Assembly (NCBI RefSeq): GCF_016859285.1
Contig: NC_053420.1
Span: forward strand, 24,596,045-24,660,044
Direction: 5' to 3'
Length of the DNA: 64,000 bases
DNA from: Xiphias gladius
Lineage: Eukaryota > Chordata > Actinopteri > Istiophoriformes > Xiphiidae
A model generated the notes under the pieces. The model was not told the origin of the DNA, ran no database searches, and was given only the letters and a program-made list of their open reading frames with translations. Below, one piece after another: positions 13,209 through 42,041 of the stretch; positions within the stretch are counted from its first letter, which is position 1; each line of letters begins with the position of its first letter. A program made the position numbers and the translations under genes.

Positions 13209-15054
13209 CTGACGGGGAATGAGGATTGGACATAATTACATTCTGTTCTGTGTATTAATCCTGTGAAAACACTGTATTTTCCCATTTTAACATTTCTTAC
13301 ACTGGACATCCTTTAGAATCCTGCATATACCACATCATGTCAGACAAGCATGGACATATGACGGATGAAGCGACGTCCTTAGGAGAAGGAGAAGAGATAC
13401 ATTGGGTCAAAAACAGTTCAGGTGCTCTTTAGGAGAGCATAGAAAAGAGGAGGACTCAAAGAGAATAATTCAAGGCACTTCCATGCCATAAATAAATGTA
13501 AAAGCCTTTATTAAATCCAGCACATTGACTTTAATCTAATCCATCATCACCGAGATGATTTTAAGATGAAAGAAGTTGGTTTCTAGACATGATCTAATAA
13601 GATGAAACTAATAGTTTCTAAAAAGGCCTTTTTACTTACTTCCTTCTGAATGCCTTGGATTCTCCTCTTTTATTTCCTCTTTCTTTCTTTTTAGGAAGAT
13701 TGACTGAGGGCCAGTGCCACAACTCCATTGGTCTACACTATCCTTTCATGACTTCCAGCCTGTCTTGCTCTCTCTAAAACGAAATAGCACTGAATCATAG
13801 CTTTTATTTTTCATACTATGCCCTAGAATATTTGGTATCTGCCAGTCAACATTTGCTGTTGTCTGCTGGTGTCAGAAATTCGGTGATTCTGTTTGGTTTT
13901 TTTTGTTTTGTTTTTTTTTTGTTTTGTTTTTTTTTCTTATTTTTAAAGTTGAAGTATAATTAATTGAAAAGATAAGTGCAACCTTTTTAGAGCAGATGAA
14001 GGGTACACACAGGATATGAGAGCCCAGTTACACTGAAGCACTTAAAACCAAACATTGTTTTTCACAAAATTCGTTTCACTACAAAAGCTCCAGGCTGTAT
14101 CTTGAAGTACTGGTATCCATATGGTTTTCTACTTTCGAGAGATCATTTGGCCCATTAGTTAAAAAAAGACAGAAATAATTGTTTGCACACAGATAAAACT
14201 ACAAGTTGCATAAAATGAATTCAGTTTGTAAGTTTCTTGAAATCCAGATGTAATGTTAAATTAACCTCTGATTATAGTAAATTTGAAAGAACAGTCATAG
14301 TGAGTCATTGCAAGACAAGGAATTTAATTTTAGTGTGAACACCACACACATATACTGTACTGACACGTCTGCTTAACAGATGTAAAAGGGGCCTTCATCT
14401 CAAGAGATCAAATTGCTTTCTTGTTCAAGCTTCTATATAAGACAAGTTTACAGTGCAAGGATTCTGTAATGCAAGCACAAGCAAAACCATGTACTGTTGG
14501 GTGGTATGCAAATATGATGGTGCATGTTTGTATATAGTGTATATATAATCAAATATCTTTTAGTGCAACAGGGTGATTAGAGAGAAAATCTATTGAGCAA
14601 TTAACTTTCTGCATAACCAATGAACAAATGCCCTAAATATACAGTAGGCTATATTTGCACAGAATAGGCCTAAACCACCTCATATGGGGAGTACGGTTCA
14701 AACAAACTCAGCTACAGTTGATTATTTGAGCCATTTCATAACATTGACTAGTCATTATTTTTAACACGTTAACTTAATGGGCATTTTTAAAGCAAGAAGA
14801 TATTCAAAAAATGCTTTTGTAAATCAGTTATTCCTCTTTTTACCCATTCCTGTAGTGTGATTTATTGTATTGTGCTTCATTTTGTGTGAGAAAAAGCTAC
14901 GTGGGCTCTTTGTTTACTCATTTGCTTGTAGTTACAGCAGTACTCAAAGCAATGGAACATATTTTTATCTCATGTTTAAATATTATTGCTATTTAAAGAG
15001 AACACTGCAATAAAAACTGCGAACAAGAAATTCGGGACGTCTCCTGGCATTTGT
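13209..15054 (+). other. sfmbt1 3'UTR and short intergenic gap
   Basis: Follows the TAG at 13206-13208. Possible polyadenylation signals AATAAA lie at 13491-13496 and 15009-15014, so the 3'UTR may be about 0.3 or 1.8 kb. T-rich runs lie at 13896-13942. No other gene is recognised. Confidence 0.5.
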
Positions 15055-15100
15055 CCTACACTTCCCAGCATCCAGTTTGTGGCAACGTAGGTCACATGAC
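15055..15100 (+). promoter_or_regulatory. Probable stimate promoter motifs: ZNF143/Staf-like site and GTCACATGAC E-box
   Basis: 15055-15073 contains ACTTCCCAGCATCC, close to the ZNF143/Staf-type motif core TTCCCAGCAT that is common in CpG-type vertebrate promoters. 15091-15100 is GTCACATGAC, a near-palindromic E-box with the core CACATG. They lie about 0.9 kb before the stimate start codon and are followed by a TATA-less region. The role is inferred. Confidence 0.4.
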
Positions 15101-15953
15101 TGCGTCTGTCAACATGAGTGGACACTGCTGGGCAGGGAAGCAGCTGGATATGCGCGAACCGTGACCGGCAATTATTCATCATATTAATTTTTTAATAAAA
15201 GGGGAGCTGTTTATACAAGCGTTAAAGTCACTAGAGACTAGTGCACGGGTTGTTTTTTTTAATGTCTGAGAAAAAATATAAGTTTGCTAGCCTGGCATTA
15301 GCTTCACGTAACTGAGGAGTTAGCCTGGAAGCTAGCTAAGTAGGTGATGATAGCAGCGTCTCAGCCGCTGGAGCTCCTTTTTTTTTTTAAGCTATTGTTA
15401 TAGACGTTTGTCAGTCGGCAAAAATTCACTTCTGACCGGTTGACCCGCACTGAACAACACGTGTAAGATAAGTTATTACCCTGGCTTTGTCTGTTCCAGT
15501 AGTTATGTGACATAGATGTAGCTGGCGTGTCTGTCACTAATGTTAGCTCGCAGATCAGAGGAATCCAGGTCGAGTCAGGAAGGGGTTCTCTTCTGCACGG
15601 ACCTTCTAAACCAGATATTGTTTTCTTTAGTGTTCCAGCTCGGTTTTAAAGTTTTTGGACGGGGCAGCTGGAGCTACGCAGTACGTTATTGCAACTTCTA
15701 GTAAGCCGTTTGAGCGATGGTTTTACATCTCTAATGACGAAAACAGCCGTGTCTTCATGGATGTCTGAAGTAGGAGAATGAGTGCGCGCTTGCGAGGGAC
15801 AGGATGCTGCCATCTTTCACCGAAGACTGTCCTGCTTAATATATCGATTAGCTGACCATCAACTGCTGGAGAGGACTGGGGAGCCCACAGAGGCTCTGCA
15901 TGAGAAGCTACTGCCCCCGGCTTTATTAATTAGTCTATCAGCTCTTCTGTCCC

Positions 15954-29194
<13,241 letters not shown>

Positions 29195-29821
29195 CCTGTG
29201 TTGTCCTAGCTAAACTGCTACGTTCAAATTTCCTCGGGTAGCTCTTCACCACACAGGCCCACATACATCCTTCGTACCTCCACAGATTCTGATATCAACC
29301 TCTTTTCAAACATAGGATGCCCGTTGATGACAGAAGAATATACTTTAATTGAATTCCCTTCACTGTTGACTCCTGGAGGACTCCTGCATAAACTGTCTAA
29401 CTTGAGATTTAATTTAACGCGCTAGGAGATATTTTTTGCAGTTAACCTGATACTTTGGATCGCTGTTGCATTTTGACATCACCACTCCTGTGGGGACTGT
29501 GGTGTTTAAAGACACTGTTTGGGAAAAGGAACTCTACTATGAAGAAACATAATAATGTTAAATCCTAAATGTGAGTGAAGTAGGAAAAGGGTAACACTGG
29601 TTTAATACGGTTGGACTTCAATGGCAGGGTGTGTGGTATTGTGGTGCAGTGGTCCAGAATCAGGGTTTGTTGGACAAATCTAAATGGCCACAACAGAACC
29701 AACGGAGTAAATTACATCTGATACTCCAACTTGTCCTCAAAAGTGATTGTATTCCTGATGTAAATTCGATGTAAGCTTTGTGCTTTTGTTTTATCACATA
29801 GACGTACCACCATGGCCTGTG

Positions 29822-29864
<43 letters not shown>

Positions 29865-31137
29865 ACTGTGTGTGAGACTGTGTGTGAGACTGTGTGTGTG
29901 ACTGTGTGTGAAGGTGCATACAGTCGGACTAACCTTAAATTTAGAGGGAGCGTTACGTCAGAGTGTTTGAATCACCGTATTGATTTGACTCTAACACTTT
30001 AGAGCACAATTACACACTTTACTACTGTATACTTTGTATGTAATGTTACTCATGCCAGAGGGAGCACATTAATGCTTGCAGCAACCTTCCATTTTTATCT
30101 TCTGGTGGAGTCATTTCCACTGTTAAACCTATAGGACTGCAAGGACCGCGCTGCAACATCCTGATATCAGCTCAGTCAGTGTTGTCTGTCTGTAGATGCA
30201 AGACTGCAGTTTGTTTTTTGGTTGTGTTCTACTGATGCGCTCTGACTGTGTGTTCTTTGTCTTCAAATATGTTTCTTCTCATTATCGGTTTTGAGTGTTA
30301 TTTCTGGGCCAAAAAGGAGACTATGCTTGTTCCAAAAGTGTTCTTTATTCCTTCACCTAAACAGGGAGAGTAGATATATGGGAACCATTTCTTGCACAAT
30401 TTCCCATTTATCATAGCTTTCATCTTTCCTTGTGTTTCGTGTAATTTGTTGTTTGTTTGTTTTTTGTTACAATAATGTGCCTGAGTGAAATTACCAGCAG
30501 GTGTTTTGTTCTTGTTTTTTTGTTTTTTGTTTCCTTTTTTGATTTGTTTTTTGAGCTCCAGATCCTTAGGCATAAAGCACCATTCAGCAGGCTCTGATGT
30601 TAAGAATGTGACATGCATAGACCTCTAAACTGTTACATGAGTGTGGGCCAGACAGACGAGAGAAGGGTGGGTGTATGTGTTTGTGTGTGTTTCTTTTGTG
30701 TGTGCATGTCAGTATATATACACAGTATACCTGTATGCACTGGCTTGTGCTGGATGCATGTGTGCAAGGTTGGTGTGCCTGCTGGTTCTGTTTAAAGTTA
30801 CTGGGGGAGTGACATAAACTGTGACTGCGATGACTGTACGGTGCTGCTGATGGTCTCATTATGATGTTTTTGGCATGTTGGTAGGGAATAAATGAGTGTG
30901 CATTTTAAAGGAGGAAATTGCAGCATCTTGCAGCAGTTATGGTAATTCAGCTCAACCAGGATCAAGGGGACTTTTAGTATTTTGCAAAGTGAAATACCTA
31001 GATGTTTAAAAAGGCAAGTGATGGAGGTAAATTATCACTATAACTGCTTTTCGAATAAAGAATGTGATACACTATGCTATATCATTTCTGCTGTAGTGTT
31101 AATCTGTCAATACTGTACGAAGTTGACTGAAAAGTAG
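29195..31137 (+). other. stimate 3'UTR and trailing sequence
   Basis: Follows the stimate TGA at 29192-29194. Candidate polyadenylation signals AATAAA lie at 30887-30892 and 31054-31059, consistent with a UTR of 1.7-1.9 kb. It contains the GT microsatellite at 29824-29910 and T/G-rich runs at 30440-30560. No other gene is recognised. Confidence 0.55.
29824..29910 (+). repeat. (GT)n followed by TGTGTGAGAC units
   Basis: Pure GT tract to about 29862, then several TGTGTGAGAC-type repeats. It lies in the presumed stimate 3'UTR. Confidence 0.9.
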
Positions 31138-31209
31138 TTCCCTGACCGGGAATCGAACCCGGGCCGCGGCGGTGAGAGCGCCGAATCCTAACCACTAGAC
31201 CACCAGGGA
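31060..31209 (-). repeat. Duplicated block carrying tRNA-Glu, copy A
   Basis: Matches 34256-34405 over about 150 bases: AATGTGATACACTATGCTAT, AATCTGTCAATACTGTACGA and GAAAAGTAG flank plus the whole tRNA-Glu, with few differences. It begins just after the AATAAA at 31054-31059. Confidence 0.85.
31138..31209 (-). tRNA. tRNA-Glu (anticodon CTC), copy 2
   Basis: Identical to 26367-26438 over all 72 bases: CTC anticodon, fully paired acceptor stem and intact internal promoter. The minus-strand trailer reads CTACTTTTCAG, giving a T4 terminator a few bases after the gene. It lies between stimate and mustn1. Confidence 0.95.
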
Positions 31210-33069
31210 GATGGTAGACGAGGTGCATCGGTAGATTAAAAAAATTAGCAACACCAATTCTTCATGGGGAGCATGGGAGCAAGAGGACGCGGGTATTGCT
31301 CGTGGTTTACCACTAGATGTAGCGCTTTGACATACTGACCAGACTGACCAAGCGGTTGAGTCGTGCTTGGAGCTGCCGGACCGACAGACATGATTGCGAG
31401 TCCAGAAATAGATCCGGCCCGTACTGCTAGCTTCCTACAAATGCTTAAGGAAATACACAGACGCAAAATTAGCGTCAGGAGTCATTTATCCTTCAGAAGC
31501 ACTGAAAGCAATATGTAACGTCCTGGCTCATGAGCTCCAGTTAAGGACACAAACGGCAATTTTCCATGTGTCACTTTCACTGTGACTTACTCGCTTACGC
31601 CACGACTTCATCCCCTGCTTGACACAAGCATATCATTTGTAGTGTTTGTTGTTTCGGGTTTGTCTCTCCCCCCTCCATCCCTAGTAACACAAAGTGTCAT
31701 GGTTTTAAAAGCCCCGGTGAAGAGAGAGATATTTAACTGCTCAGTTAAAAACAGACACACATGCGCAAAGGCATGCTCTTTACCTTAACCCTCGTTCTTG
31801 AAAAGGTCCAAGAGGCGTTTGAACAAACGTGCGCCTTCCTGGGACCGATACAGGACAAGGCTAGTGTAGTAACTCTGGCGAGATTGAGCAGAAACAATCA
31901 CATACAGACGAGGAGCGAGACTATGTTCCTGTAAATTAATAAACCTCTGTTAGGCAGAGGTTTTAGTTAGATTGTGTTTCAGGATCTTTCTGCATTCCCC
32001 CTGTGTCACAGAGTTTGTCATTTTTAAAACCGTGAGTAGGTTGGTCCATCATCACACAGTTAACACCCCGGTTTCAGATTATGATGCCAAGTCCTCTGAC
32101 TATTATCAGTCTGCTGACTGCCCCCCAACTGTTTGCTTACTTGTTCCAGCCTAAATTACACTCTGTCATAATGAGAATCCAATAAATGAAAACCTTGGAA
32201 AACGTAAACAAAAGAACATCATGAAATGGAGTGTCACTTGCATTATCACAATGTACATAAAATAAACCTAGAAAATAATATTATACATAAATATTATAAA
32301 TATATCCAAACAAAATGTTGTGTATAATAATTTACCCACTGGGAATTTGCCAGCTCTGAATTTTCTCCTTCAGCGCATTAATATCGCTAGAAAAGACTCT
32401 GTTCACCCACCCAGGGACTTGGTTTGCTATGACTTTCAGCACTAAGAAGCTGTTGCAGGAGCAAAATTTCAACACCAAGGTACACTTCAGTTTCTTTGTC
32501 TAAATGTAGACCTGCCTGTGCAAACGTTTTGTGTGCCCATTTTCTAGATATATATTTGTGTTCGTTAAACACCTGATGATTGCTGCCGGTGCTGTAAATC
32601 TATAGGCAAAGGTGTAATTGCTATATATATTATATTATAGCTGCTTTACACAGTAATAGAGGATTTTGCATGGGTCCAGATTGGACCTGAAGACTGCATG
32701 GTGCCTCTTACTCAAATCAGAAATTCAAAAAAGGCCTTCCTGTGACTCAAACAAGACACTTGTACAATTTTCGTAGTTGTCTTCTTGGTTCAGCCCTAAT
32801 TTTGTTGGTTCGTGTGTTAACTGTCTTGAAATACTTTTTTACAAGACCCTAAAAGATATTCCCCCTTAAATCAAGTTGTAGCAATGGGCAGGCAGGGTCC
32901 CGACCCCTGGAGCTGCAGAGAGGTGCTGCCGGTCGGTGGACGCTCTCAGTAGCCCTTTTAGTGCCAAGTCCCACACCAGCGTTTAAAAAAAACAGGGTAT
33001 CTCTGCTAGGTTGGACCGGGGAGGGGGAGGAGACAGACAGACAGCCATAGGTGTTGTGTGCCGAATAAT
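31210..33069. other. Intergenic, nothing recognised
   Basis: Between the tRNA-Glu copy 2 and the mustn1 promoter. AT-rich segments at 32250-32330. No coding frame with splice signals or known domain was found on either strand. Confidence 0.5.
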
Positions 33070-33230
33070 CAGCTGTCGGCCTGTGAACTTATCGTAACAG
33101 ATGGGACACCCATTCCAGCTGTTCCATCCCTCACGTCACACCTAATAATACACACTGACAACAGGCAGAGTTGGGCAGAGGGTAGTGGGTCTGACTGACT
33201 CACTGGGTCTGGACCAGGACTATATATAAT
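33070..33230 (+). promoter_or_regulatory. mustn1 core promoter: two CAGCTG E-boxes, AP-1 site, MEF2-like TATA box
   Basis: E-boxes CAGCTG lie at 33070-33075 and 33116-33121. A perfect AP-1 site TGACTCA lies at 33196-33202. CTATATATAA at 33220-33229 fits both a TATA box and the MEF2 consensus YTAWWWWTAR. The start codon is at 33333, so transcription would begin near 33250. Mustn1 in mammals is reported to depend on AP-1 and to be muscle/skeleton specific, which fits. Factor binding is inferred. Confidence 0.6.
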
Positions 33231-33332
33231 GACAGGCTTGCTGGTAGACAAAGGCAAACGCTGGAAAAATAGCTGCGACTCTGTCACACTGGAAAGAGTG
33301 TCTATTGAATCAGTACGCCAACTTCAGTCAGT

Positions 33333-36252
<2,920 letters not shown>

Positions 36253-39200
36253 ACACACTGCAGGATAAAACAGAAAGCACTGAAGAAGCACACACTGTAG
36301 TCTTTAAGTTTTTGAGTCAATGGTTTGACTGCATAATATGAATTGCTAAGTGTGTGTGTGTTTTGTTTTTTTTCATATTTTGAATTAAAAGTCAGTGGAG
36401 TTTAGGAGAGATAATGGGTTTTTTTTGTGCTAGTAGTGTGTGTTAACATTACTGCTATGTAAGCAGTTATTGTACTTTGTAGTTTGGACAGTGACTCAGA
36501 CTTGAAGAATGACTCAGCTTTTTAAATGTGGCTGATGAGCCGTAAATGAGTTATAACATTTATTTATCAGTGGTGACAAAGCATTTTTTTTAACACATTA
36601 GCTTATTTGTTCAGTTTTGTACCTGACCATTTTCCCTAATAAATATTTATTGAAATTTAATGGGGTGTTTTTTTTTTTGTTTTTTTCAATTAGTTGGTAG
36701 TAAACCAAAAAAAAGATTGTAGTTATATTTGGGCCTTGAAATAAACGCTTGGCAAAACACAGAATGCAGGTAAACAGTAATTGTGGCAGGTAACCTCACA
36801 AAGTAAATTTGTCAACTTGAAGACCTCTATTTCAACAGCGCAATCACAATGATCAACATAAATTGCTAAGTTCTGCTGCATGTGTGCAAGCACAGGACAT
36901 CAGAAGAAGCACATAGCTTCTGTTTGCAGTTATGTACAAAGTTGTTGAGTGAGGCAGAATAGGATTAACAGACAGGGGATGAATAATTATTGTCTTATCG
37001 GTAGTGTACGTTTGAATATCAACATGAGTTGTTTGTACCTCTAAATGATTCAAAATTTCAAGTTGTAAAAGTTTTCCTGTGTTTTGACCTCAAAGAAATT
37101 GTTAAAAAAGAGAGTTCACTTGATTATTATTCACTCTCTCTTTACATTTACAGTAGTTGTACATGTATCTCTGACTTTATAGTATCATGATTCCGCTTAA
37201 AATTTTAAATCAGTATTTATTAAGTCTTCAGTAAATAAAGATCATTTTGTCAGCATTTAATTATTTTTGAACATAAGTGAGAAACCTGAGACCAAGACTG
37301 GATTACTATTCAGGCAAAACAGGCAGCTACCCCCAGGCCCCAGACCCTCAGCCGCACAAAGACTCCAGGTTCACTATGTGGAAACTTCTATGTTTCCTTG
37401 GTAATTTAAAGCTGCTATAATCAGTATATTTACATGAATAATGGATAACACCGACTGCATGTCTGTGACAGGGGTCACTGGTAGTGACAAAGCCCAAGAG
37501 AATCATCACTTGACCCTCCAGTCCCCCTCAGCTTTCAGGGAGTGAAGGAGTGCAAGTTGAAAAATGTGCCTCACTTTCTGTCTGTACACACCTCTAGATT
37601 CATGCACGACTCCAAATGAAAACTAGTGTTGCCCTGTTTCTGCCAGATGTGTAAATAGGCAACTCCTTGCTAACACCACTGCTATATCAACAGAAAAGGT
37701 GATAATATGTCGCCTTGTTAGCACTGCCACCAAGTGGCCAAAGAATTTGTTATTGCAGGTTTAAGTAACTGCAAATTTGTTATTACTATATGCACCACTA
37801 AATTGTCTTAAGGCCTCATCGTATTAAAATATAGTTTCAAGGCATTTATTGTTTCAGTATATGTATTGTGACTACATGGTGCATAGTGCTGAATAAAAGT
37901 TTGATTAATCAAGTTATCACAAACTACTTATCACTAACCGATACATACACAATTCACAGACAGATTGGGCCAGTGGGGCCACACAGCACATCTTTGCCCT
38001 GGGACCCCTATTGAGTTAACCCAACCCTGGCTGAGATTGTTAAAATATTTCAGCCAATACACAAAACACGAAACCCGGCTAACAACAAAGCCCCAGATAG
38101 CCCACTCTGCTGGGTAAGGGGATGAGCACTGAATATAGTGCCTGAATCTATTGCTGTCACTAAGGTTTACTATCAAGTCAAAGAAATTCAATGTAAAAAG
38201 ATTGGCTCGTTTTTGCACAGCACTGGTTTCATACGCCATGATGACTCACCAAATGGAGTGCAGAGTAATAGCCCAGCTTGTCCCGGTAGGAAAATAATAT
38301 TGTTTGTTCTCAAGGTTGAGAGTGGCGTCGCTACAAATATGCAGCCAAACGTTGTCTATTAAAGTTTAATCTACATTTGTCATTCGTGGAAATACTGAGT
38401 CTGGTCACCATGTTTTTTTTTGGTTTTTTTTAAAGTAATCATGGACTAATTTACTGTCAAAGACACCTTGTAGTCAGGTTTATTTATGTAGCGTCATGTC
38501 CCAGTAGTCTGATTCATCTACCTGCACTAATCAGCTTTTTTTTTTTTTTTTGATAAATTCACTAAAAAAAAAAAAAAACATACAAAAAAGTCTTTCTGGT
38601 TTGCTTAAAGTAGTCTACTGTTTGCTCCCAAATGGGAAATGATGTAAACACACACATCAAGTGAAGCCGCACAAGCTGTTGAGTGAAAGAATCCAGCAGG
38701 AGGAGGAAGAAGGCTCCGACTGAGAGGCCAACACAGGAAACTTATCTGATGTTGATGAATAAATATGAACAAATTAATTGTTTTATTTTTTTACATCTTG
38801 TCATTATTCAGAAACAATAAACAACGGCTAAAAAGCTGCTGATACATGTGTAACCAAACGCCTTGCAGTAACTGACAGAACAAATGCTGCACGCGACAGA
38901 TTGTTGGCCTCATATCTATTTAAATATATAGAAGCCGTTTACTGTACAGCTGTTTATGAGCTGACACAACGAACTGTCGTTGGATAAGGCATTATCTCCT
39001 ACACTAAATAATAATTTTGGTGTTACTAATTGGTGCTTTTATGATATTTTTTACATTGGACGTGAGGCTCTGGGTGTCAGGCTTGTCATGTAAGCAACAT
39101 CTAATTAGGTGTAAGTTTAGTATCAGTCCTAAAAACGGTCACACACTTGGAGCCTGAGCACAGACATGTTCTTTGAGCTTTACAAGCATTGGCGTTTCTC

Positions 39201-39257
39201 AGTGGCTCAGTGCCTCCTACCCATTGAGCTCAGGTCTGTTGGTCAATACTGCAGGGC

Positions 39258-39258
<1 letters not shown>
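36253..39258. other. mustn1 3'UTR and intergenic region
   Basis: The mustn1 3'UTR probably ends shortly after AATAAA at 36638-36643. Then comes AT-rich intergenic DNA with probable old repeat sequence at about 37300-37760 (ACTGCCACCAAGTGGCCAAA-type text) and T/A homopolymers at 38410-38580. No gene is recognised. Confidence 0.5.
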
Positions 39259-39294
<36 letters not shown>

Positions 39295-39304
39295 GCACAC
39301 ACAC
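39259..39304 (+). repeat. (AC)n microsatellite in the itih3 5' region
   Basis: AC tract ending about 85 bases before the itih3-like start codon, so it lies in the proximal promoter or 5'UTR. Confidence 0.9.
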
Positions 39305-39387
39305 TCTCACACTTCATGTCCCTCCTCCTGGACAGAGAGCTTTTTTCTCAGCAGTGAAGTCAGCCAGTGTTCAGTGGAAGTTTGGTC

Positions 39388-41956
39388 ATGTCTGGACTGC
39401 TGGGTGTTCGACCGTTGCTGCTGTGGGGCTGCGCCTGCCTCTGGCTGCCCAGCCTGGCCCGTGGGGCTCTGGTCGTCTCCGGGAACCATGAAGCTCCACA
39501 GGTAACCTCACACACTTACCTTTTCGTACCTTTTGATTTTAATTTTAAATCACTTCGCTTTGCAGTTGGAGTTTAATTTTGCCAGAATTCATTTTATTTA
39601 GTAGTTCCTGATTTAGCCAAGACTGATTTCTTATGAATAATCTCTTTGACCCAAACTTTGCTCCTTCAGTACTAGTTTGCACTTAAATCCTGTTCAGTTT
39701 TATAATCATTTTACTCCTACTAACTTCTCCTCTGTATGTGTATGTGTGACACACAATTATTTCTTAAGAGTTACTTTATGTTAAGGCGGTGTTTGTTTGT
39801 TTTTGTTTTTTTTTCAAATATCTGGCACCATGTTGGTTCACCCTGCTGTATTCGTATTTCAGGAGACAACTGGAACTGCCAGATCACTGCAGGTACTTGG
39901 CAGGAAAACTATTCACAGGCAGTCTCCCCATGTTACGGTGAAACTAACTTGTTTGAAATTTGCATCTTTCTGTTTATCCATATTCACCAAAGTTTTGGTG
40001 CTTTTTAATTATCAGTACTAGGTACTGAATCATGATTACATGACTTAAACCTCAACATAAAAAAAGTATCTATTTTTAAAGATCTTTAAAGAGATACATA
40101 GATAATTCATATTATTAAATAGCATAAATCAACAGTCACAGTTGAAATTGCCAGCTTTGTGCGGGCTTAAATGTTGATTTTTCAGATCTAACAAGAATAT
40201 CATCTCTTTTTTCTTTGTCTTTTGTCACAGAAAAGAAGTACAAATGAGGCCAAGGTAAGGAAATAATCTATTTGTATTTTTTTTATGATTATGATAGGAA
40301 CTTGATTTATTTTGTAAGAGTAATTGTATGCAGCAGCATCAAATTCACCAAACTAACAATTAAAAAGCCTATAAGCTTACATGTGTGGAATTGCCAGCAA
40401 TAAAAACATAAATAAATGCATATAAAATTATAAGAAAACAGATAGCAGAGGGGAATAAATGGTGACATGAGAGCAATGACAATTCACACATTATTCACTC
40501 AAGTAGCTTCAATATGCTCATTGATTTCCTCACGATTTGTTGGTCACACAAAGAACTCAGGCCCCCATGTTTGACTCCAGTAATCCTTGAACAGATCTGC
40601 ACAACATCGTTCAGGCTGCTTCCGTCCTTCACTGACAGGCTGTGCAACCAGCAAATAAAAGAAAAGGTCAACAGACTCAAAAAAAGATCAATTAAAACAA
40701 TTACTGAGAATAACTGAACTGACTGAAAAAGAGTTTTGTTTTTAAATATCCACACTATCCCTGCTCAGAGCCCCCAGCACCCAGGTTGGCTCACCCAAAC
40801 AAGCCTCATCACAACACTCCCAAAGTGGAATCAGTGATATAATGCCTTTTAAAACATTTTTTCAAGCTGTTAGAATTTTCTTTGGCACGAGTCAGGACAG
40901 CACAGTGTGGGCTTGACCCAGCTGCAAAAAAAAAAGAAAAAAGAATTCAGTTTAAGATGACATAAGAATAGCAGATCTTATAGTAATTCACTGTATAAAA
41001 GTGCTATATGTGAAGTGCTTGTGATACGATTTCCATATTCATCAGTGTTTCTATCTTTTCATCTCACCCTTTCTCTCTGTCTCAGGTGGAAGTGTACAGT
41101 GTGAAAGTGGACTGCAGGGTGACATCTCGTTTCGCCCACACCGTCATGACCTCCCAGGCCCTGAACAAGGCAAACTCCTCTCAGGAAATCTTCTTTGAAG
41201 TGGACCTGCCCAAGACCGCCTTCATCACCAACTTCAGCATGTCAGTCTTTCTCCACTCCCATTTCCACTCTGTCCACATTCCTGCATGAGTTATGACCAT
41301 CTGTGTACAGGTCAATGATTATCCCTGCTTCCTTTCACATTTGTGCTCTGAAGCAGATTTTCCGAAATGATACAGTTAATTTACTTTGCTTAAGCTGCAT
41401 CGTGTCATTCTCCATCTCTGCGCCTCACAGGGAAATTGACGGTCATGTGTACGTTGGGCAGGTGAAGGAGAAAGAGAAAGCTAAGAAAGTGTACGAGAAG
41501 GCTGTTTCCTCTGGACAGACTGCTGGACTGGTCAAGTGAGTCAGTCGAGAAGAAAAATACTTAAACCCAGTATGCAAACACAAAAATAAACATTTAAAGC
41601 AACCTCTACGTTTTGATGGACTTGGTGTGAAGATCCTAAATTGACCATTATAACCATAAAATCTCACAATTATGTCTGTGTTTTATTACAGGGCATCTGG
41701 GAGGAAGATGGAGAAGTTTTCAGTGTCTGTCAACATTGCGGCCAAAAAAAGCGTGACTTTCATTCTGACCTACGAGGAGCTCCTTCAGAGGAAACTGGGC
41801 CAATATGAGATTTCAACCCGAGTTAAACCCAAGTCACTGGTCCACGAGTTTGAAGTGAATCCATGCTCCTGATTAAATTCTGCCTTAGGGTGATTTCATT
41901 AATCCTAAAAGAGTGTTTTCCCTTACAAATGATCTCTGTCTCTGTTTGCGCGCGCG

Positions 41957-42041
<85 letters not shown>

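Noticed and set aside
31245..31466. 73-codon minus-strand open frame in a GC-richer patch after tRNA-Glu copy 2
   Set aside because: No recognisable protein similarity or gene structure; probably an old repeat or chance.
39367..39387. Upstream in-frame extension of the itih3 start
   Set aside because: It has no ATG, and the signal peptide is complete from 39388.
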